Shown here one piece after another: positions 1-9,173 of a DNA stretch of 64,000 nt. Position 1 is the stretch's first letter, and each line of letters begins with the position of its first letter. The position numbers and the translations under genes are program-made. A model generated the notes under the pieces. The model did not search any database, was not told the DNA's origin, and saw only the letters and a program-made list of their open reading frames with translations. The DNA is from Gracilariopsis chorda. Taxonomy: Eukaryota > Rhodophyta > Florideophyceae > Gracilariales > Gracilariaceae. The DNA lies in contig NBIV01000037.1 of the NCBI GenBank assembly GCA_003194525.1, positions 248,001-312,000 on the forward strand, in the 5' to 3' direction.

Positions 1-954
1 ACGAATTGATTCGTGCATCGCTTTGCGTGACGAATCTTCGAGCTGGAAAAGAACTTGTCTCGGTTCAGATAAAGCGGACATGATACGAAGCTCAAAACGG
101 CCATCACGTACGCTGCACGTCAAGCACTTTGTAGAGCAACGAAATTGCCGCGAGAGAGGAACGGCGAAGCTCTGAGACGTTCGCTTCACATCTGATGTGA
201 TAAGTTATTGCTTTGTTCTTTTCCTTCCGCGAGATTGAAGAGCACTCACTGTATCTACCACGGTACCTTTGGTACCAAGGGAGGGCGGATGAAGCGCGTC
301 ACTGCCAGTCGACGAAGGAAGAGGAGTTCACGCGCAACTCAACTCGTCCTCCTCGACAACTGATCTGCGCCACTCCACTCGCTTGCATAGCAACGAAGCA
401 AATTGAACTTCAGCGCAACAAATGATCTAATTACCTTTCGAATATCAAGCAGTACAAATACGCGACCCTCCGCTAGCGTCGCGCGGCGGCGGCTCTTCCG
501 GTAGCGAGCCGTTCGTTCTCCTTCGGGAAGCGCGCGGTGAGCACCTGACAAGTTTCTTTACTTTCTCTCCCAATCGTTTCTCCCCGCATTCCCAAGAAGA
601 GTGTTCTTTTTGCACGCGGAACGATCTTCGTTCCAACGACTGACAATGGAGTTATATATGTCCGTGTTTATTAACAGGTTCGATAGAGTTATACACGCCG
701 TAAAAAGGATCCAAGAGAGCTACACTACTTGATGTATCAGTCAAGCCACACAGGATGCTCAACACAAGGTTCATACCAGATCCCATCACGGCTGCCGCCA
801 CGTATCGTCGCCTCCCTGCAGGCCAGCCGTGGAAACCGGCAGTGATGACAAGACGGCCAGTTACGACGCAGCAAGGTACAAAAAGTTTCTAAATAAAAGT
901 GAACGCGTCAAGCAAGAGCAAAAAGAGAAACGCGGGGAAGGAGCAGAGACGTGT
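1..954. other. Intergenic, downstream of the MINDY gene
   Basis: No convincing gene. The open frames are short and of low complexity. Positions 259-282 hold a GGTACC motif repeated on either side of TTT, which recurs in other intergenic parts of the window. The right part should contain the 3' UTR of the minus-strand MINDY gene. Confidence 0.5.
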
Positions 955-2097
955 TCACTGGATGATACACTTGTCATCACGTTTCTTCCTTCCCGCGGCA
1001 GTGCGCAAGCCGCCGCTTCTGTCACAGCCAGTACGATCGTTCACTCCGCCCGACACAGACGTAGGTTGCATAGGTCGGGGGCCCAATCGACCAGAACGTG
1101 TGGGTTGAGCTGTTGTGGAACTGTTGGTTGTTGACGACGGGGTTGTTTTGGCAGCTTCGACGACGAAGCCTTCAGGTGAAAGCTTGCGGAACTCGGCGTT
1201 GTAAAACGTGCTGTCTCCATTAATATCGCTAAGCTTTTCCCACACACAGTTCTCCCTTAGATAGCCCTCATCAGTGACCAGTGTGTACATCTCAGAGTTG
1301 TGTTTGCGGATTACATAGTAATGTGAGTTGCGGAATAGAATGGCGGTTTCGTTGTGCGTCATTATGGAGTGTAATTCGGTGAGACCATAAACGGTAAGTT
1401 GTGTAGGGTTAGATTCGAAAAAGTCCATAACAGCAGGACGAATTTGGCGAATGTGGGCGGTTGCAGGCGATTCTTCTTGTAGAGCAGTGGGCTCTTCAGG
1501 CTGTTCAAACGCCTCGGGTGGGGGGGCGGAGGGGTCGTCGAGTGGGGTTGAATCCGGCGCTGTTGCTACCAGCTCATCGACTACTTGGTTGTAGGTAAGG
1601 TTGCCCAGCGCGGCGGCCAGTCGGAAGTCCTGGGGGTCGACGAGCCAGCCGTGAAGAAGGCGCAGCGGAAAGATGTCGAATACACCCAGCTCGCGAGTGA
1701 ACTCGAACGCTGTCGGGGAGGTGAAGCGTACGTTGATGGTCATACCGGTGGTGAGACGCGGAAGCAAGTCGAGAAAATCAGCAACTGCATGCTGACGTTG
1801 CGGGTTGTCGGGCTGGGTTGGATTGGACGCCCAGTCGGCCAGTAAGGCCATGAGATCGGACTCGGACAGGTGGGTGGTACCGGCTTTAATAGTTGTGTGT
1901 GCGGTTAGTAACATGGCGTTGGCGAGGGCAAGAAGAGCGCATGGTCCGTTCTGGTTCTGTAGAAGAATTGGGGTGCAGGAGGATGGTGTGACGAGCCACT
2001 TGACGCGGTACGAGCTTGGAGGGGCGGGGGCGGCGGAGGAGGCGGCTGCCTGAGACGAGGACGTCTGTGGCGCGGATTGGGGGGAGGCACGCGACAT
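955..2097 (-). CDS. MINDY-family deubiquitinase (FAM63-like cysteine protease)
   Basis: Predicted cysteine deubiquitinase of the MINDY family, whose characterised members trim K48-linked ubiquitin chains. The domain starts near residue 30. The segment LLQNQNGPCALLALAN holds the oxyanion Gln and the nucleophile Cys near residue 53, and FRNSHYYVIRK supplies the catalytic His, followed by the family's TDEGYL segment. The ATG at 2097 gives 380 residues. The frame stays open to 2298, but that extension starts with a non-ATG codon and would run into the shared promoter of the divergent TFIIH gene, so I prefer 2097. The last 60 or so residues are low-complexity and unlike the family. They may be genuine, or may mark a missed splice site. 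Confidence 0.92.
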   Translation of the reverse strand: MSRASPQSAPQTSSSQAAASSAAPAPPSSYRVKWLVTPSSCTPILLQNQNGPCALLALANAMLLTAHTTIKAGTTHLSESDLMALLADWASNPTQPDNPQRQHAVADFLDLLPRLTTGMTINVRFTSPTAFEFTRELGVFDIFPLRLLHGWLVDPQDFRLAAALGNLTYNQVVDELVATAPDSTPLDDPSAPPPEAFEQPEEPTALQEESPATAHIRQIRPAVMDFFESNPTQLTVYGLTELHSIMTHNETAILFRNSHYYVIRKHNSEMYTLVTDEGYLRENCVWEKLSDINGDSTFYNAEFRKLSPEGFVVEAAKTTPSSTTNSSTTAQPTRSGRLGPRPMQPTSVSGGVNDRTGCDRSGGLRTAAGRKKRDDKCIIQ

Positions 2098-2438
2098 CGC
2101 GGCGGTAATGGGACGATGGCGACCAGCGCGTCGCAACGTGAGCAGCGGCTCTCTTTTGTAGACAAGCGCGCGGATGAAGAAACGGCGCATTGCTGGACGG
2201 CGAGCAACGCAGTGGCGAAGGTACTGTACTGTTGTAAGATAGACATACATGACGATTGAACGCAGGTAACTCCTTTCACAACTGTAGCGTAGAAACACGA
2301 GTAGCGCCGCCAGCTGCTAATGCTGCGTGGCGACGTGCCGTGCTGCCATTGGCCGCCGCTTCCAAGCATCGCCAAATCGATCAGCGTCCGCCCGTCTCGC
2401 CCGCGCCTTTGCGCGCGCGCACCGCCTTCGTCGCAGCC
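2098..2438. promoter_or_regulatory. Divergent promoter region, MINDY / TFIIH p62
   Basis: 341 bases separate the two divergent start codons and must carry both promoters and 5' UTRs. The TFIIH side is GC-rich. I see no obvious TATA box. Inference from layout only. Confidence 0.5.
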
Positions 2439-3680
2439 ATGAGCGAATTCGAGATTGAGCGACGGTGCTCCTTTGAGAAGCGTCCCGGCATTGTCCACCT
2501 CTCCGCCACTCATCTAGTATGGACGCCCAATTCCGCCGCGGACGGCCGCGAGCTCCGCGTCCCCTTCACCGCCATCTCGCAGTTCCAGGTCTCCAAGGAG
2601 GGTTCCGCCAAGAAGGCCATGATCCGCCTCACCTGTTCGGACCGCCCCAACAAGATTACGCTCGACTTTGCCACTAGTTTCACCGACCGTGACGCCGTGC
2701 GCGACCTGCTCAATAGGCTGCAGTCCGCCCCTGCGCCGGCGCCACCGCCGATACACGCCCCGCCCGCACAGCCTCTTACCGCCAGGCAGCGCCTTTGGCG
2801 CACCGCTTTGCTCAAGCGTAAGGACGTTCGCCAAATGCATCAGCGTCTCGTGCTCTCCCGTGCCGTCTCGGAGGACGTCTTTTGGAAGGGCATGAAGTTT
2901 CGTTACACACCCAAGGCGGAGCCAAGAAACCCCACCGAACCGCTTGAACACGCTGACCTACTCCATGAGACAGGCGTTCCTTCGGATGCATTCACGCCCT
3001 CACCCTCCTGTGATGACCTCAAGTGGGATACTGTTCCCACACCCGCACAGCGCCACCACATCTTTCTGGCCTTTCCCGCAGTCAAGCGCGCTTTTCTGCA
3101 AAGGAACGCTACTTTTGATGATCACCACTTGTGGGCGTTATTTTCCGCCTCCAGTATGGCCCCGCGGAGCGCTCGTGTACGCTCAAAGCGCGATACGGTT
3201 CGTGCTGGAGAGGCTGATGCGTTTTTCGCACCGTATCAGGCCAGAGAGGCTGAGAGAGCCCAAAAAGAGCGCGAACAGAGCGTGCGTAACCTGCATTCTG
3301 ATATAGCAATTAATCGTTTCGACGACCATCGAACTGAGCATGTGCAAGATCCGCACCCCCCTAAGAGAGCCCGCGTCTCCGATGCTCTACGTTTGATGCG
3401 CATGGTTAATACTCATGGCAGCATGATTGTCGGCGAAGGATGGAAAGACACTCTTGAACGTCCGCTTGAAGACCTTGTCGACCAACCTCCACGCCCGTTT
3501 ACAAAGCTTGCTGTTCAAGAAAGTGCCACAAAGCGAGAGGCGCACGCTATTGATCACGGTATCGCTCTGGCTTTCTCAGATGCTATGACCCACTGGAGTG
3601 CAGATGTTGCGCGCTTTTCAGAGCCCATACATACAAGCGGACAAATTCTGCACAAACTGGTTAAGTCTATGCGGCCGTAA
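2439..3680 (+). CDS. TFIIH core subunit TFB1/p62 (GTF2H1-like)
   Basis: Structural subunit of general transcription and repair factor TFIIH. Residues 1-95 form a PH-like domain that starts MSEFEIERRCSFEKRPGIVH, typical of p62/Tfb1. A first BSD-type helix bundle lies around residues 118-155 (LWRTALLKRKDVRQMH through VFWKGMKF). A second lies around 200-240 (FPAVKRAFLQRNATFDDHHLWALF). The C-terminal helical region ends in a short conserved-looking tail. The protein is 413 residues, shorter than the human protein (about 550). The frame extends upstream to 2256 without a natural ATG context; the ATG at 2439 sits exactly at the family's N-terminus. Intronless. Confidence 0.88.
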   Translation: MSEFEIERRCSFEKRPGIVHLSATHLVWTPNSAADGRELRVPFTAISQFQVSKEGSAKKAMIRLTCSDRPNKITLDFATSFTDRDAVRDLLNRLQSAPAPAPPPIHAPPAQPLTARQRLWRTALLKRKDVRQMHQRLVLSRAVSEDVFWKGMKFRYTPKAEPRNPTEPLEHADLLHETGVPSDAFTPSPSCDDLKWDTVPTPAQRHHIFLAFPAVKRAFLQRNATFDDHHLWALFSASSMAPRSARVRSKRDTVRAGEADAFFAPYQAREAERAQKEREQSVRNLHSDIAINRFDDHRTEHVQDPHPPKRARVSDALRLMRMVNTHGSMIVGEGWKDTLERPLEDLVDQPPRPFTKLAVQESATKREAHAIDHGIALAFSDAMTHWSADVARFSEPIHTSGQILHKLVKSMRP

Positions 3681-4286
3681 CCTTTCATTTCTGCAGCTGA
3701 CACGAACGCTTGCACGCAATTTGACTTGAAAGCTGCTTGCGCACCGCAGAAACTCATATCTAGCGGAATGTGATGCGCTTGCGTGTCATTAAGCCCAAGT
3801 TCTAGCAACTCAACGTGTTCGGGCCTTGGTGCCGCTGCTCAGGGCTGGCTTCCTTTCGAACGTCATGAGTTTGTCCCGTACAGTGAATCTTTGACGCAAA
3901 CATTCGAAAGTCCAGTTGCTGATCAGTGCATTCGTGGGCCATTTCGCTGCTTGAGAAGAGTCATCGGTCACTTTCATTGTCTTTCGTACATCTCGGTTGA
4001 GCCTCGGGTTTTGATGGTGTAAGGAACTGTTACAGCTCAGGGGAGAGTTATTACTCCTCAACCCCTTGTTCTCACCAGTGACGCGGCCCGTGCCTCTCCA
4101 ACGTGCCTGGTCGCCTTTGGCCTCAGCCTAATACGCTTAAAGCAAACAGGCGGCTTTGGACCTTCATTGGCAGTAATACACCAAGAAAGTCCTGACTGCA
4201 CCGAGGTGTTGCACTAGCATCTTGGATGCCGACTTCGACCCCCATCGACTTCGCTTCAACCGGAAGGAAGGTGCCAGAGTCATACC
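3681..4286. other. Intergenic
   Basis: About 600 bases between two same-strand genes, containing the TFIIH p62 3' UTR. Short frames on both strands have no recognisable content. Confidence 0.5.
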
Positions 4287-4937
4287 ATGCATTTTGCGGC
4301 GGTGCTTGTTGCCACCGCGGTGGTCATAACTACTACTAACGCCCAGATTGCATCGGAAGAACCCCTATTCGAGTTTAAAACCACGTACGGTTGGGTTGAA
4401 GCATCGAATTGCCTTACATATGAAGAACTGAAAGACGAACTGCTAGGGGTTGCGCGGAAGATAGTGTCGTGCGGACTTTCATATGACACAGCATCTAATT
4501 TCACTGAATGGATCGTCACAGAGAATGTGTACAAGGCTCTTGAAGATGCTGACATAGTCTGCATCCCGCCGGAGCTTGGTTCGGAAATTGGTACCCGTCT
4601 GGGTGATCTTCTCTTGCACCAGCGTGGTCCTAGGTGGTTGGAGAAACGACGTCGCGACGATGCTCCCAAGTTTGAGTTTGATGGAAAGGATAGGGATAAT
4701 ACTATTGCTCAAAAGTCGTGCTGCCAGTGTAGCAAGGATGAGTTTCCTCGAGGAAAAGGGCAGTGTAGAGCCGGTCCTTGCTGTCCGCGAGCTTGTCTTT
4801 CGCTTACTCAGCTCTCAGGTGGAAGTGCCAAGATGGTGACCTCTTGTTGTGAAAGAAGTGTAACCAAGTGTTTCCATAAAAGGAAGAAGGGTAACTCTGA
4901 AGGTCAACGTGGACGCCGCCCGCCTGCGTTTACTTGA
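4287..4937 (+). CDS. Small secreted cysteine-rich protein, unknown function
   Basis: 216 residues. The first 20 or so (MHFAAVLVATAVVITTTNAQ) look like a signal peptide with cleavage after Asn-Ala. The mature part carries 13 cysteines. Three are scattered in the N-terminal half and ten are packed into the last 90 residues, including SCCQC, PCCPRAC and SCCERS, which suggests a disulfide-bonded extracellular or vacuolar domain. The C-terminus is basic. The ATG at 4287 is the only sensible start. I do not recognise the family. The composition (Glu/Asp N-half, Cys/Lys C-half) and signal peptide argue for a real gene. Confidence 0.65.
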   Translation: MHFAAVLVATAVVITTTNAQIASEEPLFEFKTTYGWVEASNCLTYEELKDELLGVARKIVSCGLSYDTASNFTEWIVTENVYKALEDADIVCIPPELGSEIGTRLGDLLLHQRGPRWLEKRRRDDAPKFEFDGKDRDNTIAQKSCCQCSKDEFPRGKGQCRAGPCCPRACLSLTQLSGGSAKMVTSCCERSVTKCFHKRKKGNSEGQRGRRPPAFT

Positions 4938-6238
4938 AGGTTTATTTGATATCGCCTCCCGTATGGTGTTGATATGTGATATAGTTTATAATACGAAAGG
5001 CGTGGATGAGTTGTCTGCGTTTGTGATGGGATGTAATGTGTACTGGAACAGGTACTAACGTCCAGACGGTACTTGTTTGTATGCTTGTCTCGGTAATTAT
5101 GTACATTCTGCTCTTTTGAAGGTTTTGACCAATTGTGAACTGGTTGCGTTTGATGTCTTTCGTTAATTAAAACATTGATGTTTCTTGCGCAGTATTGTCC
5201 TTCGTCATGCTATTCTATGTCGCGTTACAAGACTATCGTTGCGAGGGCAAGAGAATGATAGTCGATTCTAATCGAAGTAAAGACAGAATAGAAGTTTATG
5301 TTGCTTGCTTGCATGATTCAATTTGTAACGCTCTCAGAGAGGAGAAGTAGAGGGGTTCTGCAGGCAAATGTGCTTGCTAGTGTACATTACGGACAGCACA
5401 TGACACATTATTCCAGTGAAAGATCTCGCGAGTGAAGTCGTTTAGGAAACAAGCAGTACGTGCAGGGCTACATGCTGGTTGGGAGAAGTGGGCATATCCT
5501 ATTGTGCTATCTCTGGTGCGGTACCACGATCGAGAGCATATAGCTGGTTGACGATGGGATACTGGAAGTGTGTGGATGCGGAGCAGAGCAGCCAGCACAG
5601 CCGGATGCAAATCTAATTCTCTGGTAGCTTGTAAGAGAAAGCGATGCAGAGGGACAATACTCTGGAGCTGATGAAATGGTGCAAAAGTGAGGAAGAATTC
5701 AAGGGGAATAGAACGGAGTGGAAAACGGAGGGTTTTGTTAGTCACGACTCGTGACGAGACATGGAGATGACACATCATGTGACGATGATGATCCTTATGA
5801 TGAGGTGAGCGGTTACCGAAAAAGTTAAAATTGATGTAGAGCGTTTGTGAACAGCAGTACACCAATTGCGCCGCCTGCAGTGTGGTATTATGAGGTGTGT
5901 GCCACTCCTTGTGGTGCGAAGCGTACGAAGAGGTGCATAATGGCAAGCATGCAAATTAAGGGGTGACTTGATGATTGGTAGATGATGAAGTTTGGTACGG
6001 TGCGGGCTGTAAGAGGGACGCTGTGCTGTATGTGATTTTGAATGAAGCTCGAGACTTAGACTGATTGGGATACACGGCAGTAGTTGAGGTCGACAAAAGG
6101 AAGAATGCATAAGACAATGTGCTTGGCTTGGTAGGGGGGTACGCAAGAGGGAAACAGTGGTGTGCACTAGGATTTGGGTGAGAATAAGTTGTTGCTGTTG
6201 TTGATGGTGGCAAAGTACATGCAACAAGAAATAGGTAT
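4938..6238. other. Intergenic, 1.3 kb
   Basis: No recognisable gene. Minus-strand frames at 5377-5946 and 5775-6227 are long but His/Ser/Leu-rich without domain character. They lie just downstream of the zinc-finger gene, so part may be its 3' UTR. Confidence 0.45.
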
Positions 6239-6802
6239 CTAGTCTACAATGGGCGGGAGCTCGGGATGCGAGGGCCGGGGTGGATGGTTAGTACTGACGG
6301 GATTGGACAGAGATTGTGTGGTTGGAGGATGAGTTGAATTTGGGTTTGGTGGTGTGGAAGGTTGAGTATTCTTTCTCTTTCGGATGGTGTTGAGTCGTCT
6401 TCTGGAATTGGTGCGCATGTAAACCCAGCATTGAGCGCGAGTGAGTCCGGCGCAGCCGTTGTTGCAATGCGGACAGATCCAGAGTGCGTCGTTGTTGATT
6501 TCGTTCCAGGCCCATCCGGCGTCGTGTACACAACGTTGGCAAACCACTTTTCGACAGGTGCCATCGCGGATATTGGCGCACACCATGACGGGCTTGGTAA
6601 GTGCCGGTCGACAACATATGTGACAATGTGAGGAGGGTTTTGCTCTGTGATAGCGCTTGCGACGTGGATGGGCAGGCGAGGAAGAGGTGAGGAATCGGAG
6701 CAAAGCGTTGAGCGAATTGGTGGCCGATTGGAGCTGAGCATGAAACGAATTGGCGTGCGGGTCTGAAGAAGTTTGCAGGCTGGTCATGATCTCCTCGTAC
6801 AT
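6239..6802 (-). CDS. Cys-rich zinc-finger protein, zf-4CXXC_R1 / CDCA7-like
   Basis: From the ATG at 6802 the protein is 187 residues. Its core is a Cys/His cluster with pairs CHICC, CANIRDGTC, CQRC and CPHCNNGC, ending with a conserved Trp before the last CxxC. The spacing resembles the zf-4CXXC_R1 finger of the CDCA7 / MAO-A-repressor R1 family, which acts in chromatin. The flanks are basic and then Pro/Ser/Thr-rich. The reading frame stays open upstream to about 7126 (Pro/Ala-rich, about 100 codons) but without an ATG; this is either 5' UTR or an exon joined by an unseen splice. Family assignment rests on Cys spacing only. A PHD or RING-like finger is the alternative. Confidence 0.5.
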   Translation of the reverse strand: MYEEIMTSLQTSSDPHANSFHAQLQSATNSLNALLRFLTSSSPAHPRRKRYHRAKPSSHCHICCRPALTKPVMVCANIRDGTCRKVVCQRCVHDAGWAWNEINNDALWICPHCNNGCAGLTRAQCWVYMRTNSRRRLNTIRKRKNTQPSTPPNPNSTHPPTTQSLSNPVSTNHPPRPSHPELPPIVD

Positions 6803-8074
6803 GCAGTCAAGCGGCTGGAGGTGAGGGGGGGAGGGTGCTGCGGGCGGGCGTATCTGCGCGAGAAGGGCGGTGATGAGAGAGGCGCGATGCACGCCGGCGA
6901 GGGCGGCGTGGGTGGGCAGCGGGAGGCGGGCAGCGGGGGAGGGCAGCGGGGGGGGGGGCGAGGCGGCGGCGCTCGCCGCAGGGGGAAGCGAAGCGGAGGA
7001 AGCATTGCGGTTCGACGTGATGGTTGCGACTGGGTGGGGTGGGGGCGGGGGTGCTGCGGTTGGCGAAGGATTGCTTTTCGGACGAAGTGGCTGAGGCCTC
7101 ACGTGATTCGAGGCGGGGCTCTCGCTTTATGCGCCCGGCGCAATGCGCTGCCACTGTCAGAGCGCGCCTTGGCGGCGGTTGCGCTCTGGGAAGGCGTGTT
7201 ACGCGGGTGCGCGCTGCCAGCGTGCTCTCACTGTCAGCACGGGCCCGTTGCGCGCCTTGCGCTTCGGTGCACTGTAACCGAAGCGCAAGTTTGGCAGTTT
7301 GGTTGCGTTTTTGCTCCGCTTGTTCTCACTGTCAGTATCCGTTTTCGCCTTCGTTGTATACGTGTTGCGTTCCGTGCGTGACGCTTGCTCATACCGAAAC
7401 GTGCCGCTTTCGTTTCGGCGCTGCCTTTCTGTCTTTCGTTCCGCTCTCGCCACGTGGCCACGTGGTCACCCACTGATGCCCTGCTGCGCGAAGGTACAGT
7501 ATGTAGATAGATGCCTAACAACTGTAGTTGAACGATAGCGAGAGCGTGGAGACACACTCGGCGATGAGTCAATAGGGACGAGAGATGGGAGACGTTACCT
7601 ACCGCACCTGATCAGATAAACGAGTACTCTGACTGATAGTTGATCTTACGGGAAGACACGATTCGGCACAAGTCGCCGGCTGCCTCCTATACTCTCTTAC
7701 TTTTATAGACAACGAACCCCTCGCTCAGCTCCGCAATACCGGAGCGTCCTCAAGTGCCTCTTGCACTTACGATACGCGATTTTCACACCCACTCCGGATG
7801 TTCGAACGCAACTCTGCATTCCTCGAGACGAGCATCTCTCTACGACCTTTCATTCATGTCGCGCTCGTTCTACATTGTGCGATGTAGCGTAATGCCGCTT
7901 TACTTGCATGCAACAATCGCCCGCTCCATCTCGTATCGTGTCCACACGTTCAACGTGTTCGAGACGATCTAATCAACAACTTTATGCCTCAATCTTGTCC
8001 GCCAGAGCGCCACCCCATACAGTATCTACGGCGCCCTACATTCCTGCAGCAAATAATCATGTCGTACCTCATGC
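6803..8074. other. Intergenic, GC-rich region with short repeats
   Basis: Upstream of the zinc-finger gene. Holds a perfect 12-bp inverted repeat with an 8-base loop (arms 7257-7268 and 7277-7288) and three copies of CACTGTCAG near 7152, 7229 and 7327. No gene seen. Ends at the target site of the DNA transposon. Confidence 0.5.
7257..7288. repeat. Perfect 12-bp inverted repeat
   Basis: Arms TTGCGCTTCGGT and ACCGAAGCGCAA are exact reverse complements separated by GCACTGTA. They lie among the CACTGTCAG repeats. Function unknown: a hairpin or a dimeric protein site. Confidence 0.8.
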
Positions 8075-8077
8075 AGT

Positions 8078-8100
8078 GGGGCGCTTCTGAAAAAACAAAT
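8078..8100 (+). repeat. Left terminal inverted repeat of the DNA transposon
   Basis: Reads GGGGCGCTTCTGAAAA and continues to ACAAAT. It matches the reverse complement of 34894-34916 in 21 of 23 positions. AGT precedes it. Confidence 0.87.
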
Positions 8101-8128
8101 CACATTTTGTGTTTGCGCAAAACGCGAT

Positions 8129-8218
8129 TTGTGCATGCACAATTTTCCATTTGTGTATACACAAACACGGTTTCTCTCCGAGGGTCGAACACGGATGAGT
8201 TTGATTGTGCATACACAA
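8129..8218. repeat. Subterminal palindromes of the DNA transposon
   Basis: Three related palindromes sit just inside the left end: TTGTGCATGCACAA (8129-8142, perfect), TTTGTGTATACACAAA (8150-8165, perfect) and TTGTGCATACACAA (8205-8218, one mismatch). The right end has CACAAATTTGTG at 34889-34900. Subterminal repeats of this kind are commonly bound by the transposase or its Myb-like partner. That role is inference. Confidence 0.7.
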
Positions 8219-8399
8219 ATCGACAGAAGCGCAACGCCACCCAACGTAATTCGCCTGCGCTCCTCCACGCTGCTGGCCGAGATTCCGGGAGAACCAATTG
8301 CCAACCTGAACGTTTGCACCACCCTCACGTGTGTTTCAACCACACCAACGCGCCAAACGACACAGCCGACAACTACGGCGCAACAAGGATTAACAGCCG

Positions 8400-8945
8400 C
8401 CACACCGCGCGAATTGTTTCCACGCCATCATTGCGTGGTGCTGCCAACCTTCGCGCGTCGCTCTCGTGCCATCACCGCACGGCGTGGTCACCCCTCGCGC
8501 ATCGTTCTCCCGCCATCACCGCGTGGCCCCGCAATCCTGCGCAGCTTTTCCCCGTGCTTTCATCTCGTGACCCTGCCACCCTACGCGAATCTGCCGTGCC
8601 ATCAGCGCGTGGCGCTGCATGGAGTCGCCACAAAGCGCATCGTGCTCGCGCTGCCCACTTGCGACGGCGTCACCCCGTTCACAACGTACCTTCGCCATCA
8701 TCGCGTGGCGCCGCTACCCAACGGGCATCATTCTTGAGTCATAGCCGCGTGAAGCCATCACACCGCGGCTATTCTTCCCCCGCCTTCACTTTGTGGCGCC
8801 ACGACACAGCCCGGATCGTGCCCCTGCCCCCATTGCCTGGCACTGCTAGACTGCGCGCATCTTGCCCACGGCATCAACGCCCGGCGCTGCCGCATCGGGC
8901 GCATCGTGCCTCCGCCATCACGGTGTGGTGCCAACTTATTACGCT
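8400..8945. repeat. Degenerate 44-bp tandem repeat (about 12 units)
   Basis: The motif GCCATCA followed by a variant of CGCGTGGC recurs near 8424, 8468, 8512, 8556, 8598, 8653, 8694, 8736, 8782, 8826, 8870 and 8914. Most steps are exactly 44 bases, and the first and last runs are the most regular. The period is not a multiple of three, so the open frames running across it are not evidence of coding. It lies inside the DNA transposon, between its left end and the Myb-like gene. Confidence 0.85.
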
Positions 8946-9173
8946 TGGTTCTTTCTTGCACCACCAGCCGAAACTCAATCTCACTAGATCTCCTTCATCG
9001 CTTGGTACGCACTCTTTTTTACGCAGTGTCGTGAACTGCAGAGCACAACGCGACATAGCTTGCAAAGATCTCAACCTCGTTTTCCGCCAATGCCGTATCT
9101 GAGCTCCACCCCTCACCGGGTAATCACGAAGCGAACCCAGAGGATATCGAGAAACAGAAGCAAGGCGCACAGA

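Noticed and set aside
955..1134. Plus-strand frame starting at 829 opposite the MINDY 3' end
   Set aside because: It is a shadow of the minus-strand gene, with low-complexity translation.
5377..6227. Minus-strand frames of 189 and 150 codons
   Set aside because: Overlapping frames with skewed composition, non-ATG starts and no domain character.
7984..9102. 372-codon plus-strand frame rich in His, Arg and Pro
   Set aside because: It crosses the transposon end and the 44-bp repeats, whose period is not a multiple of three, and has no domain features.
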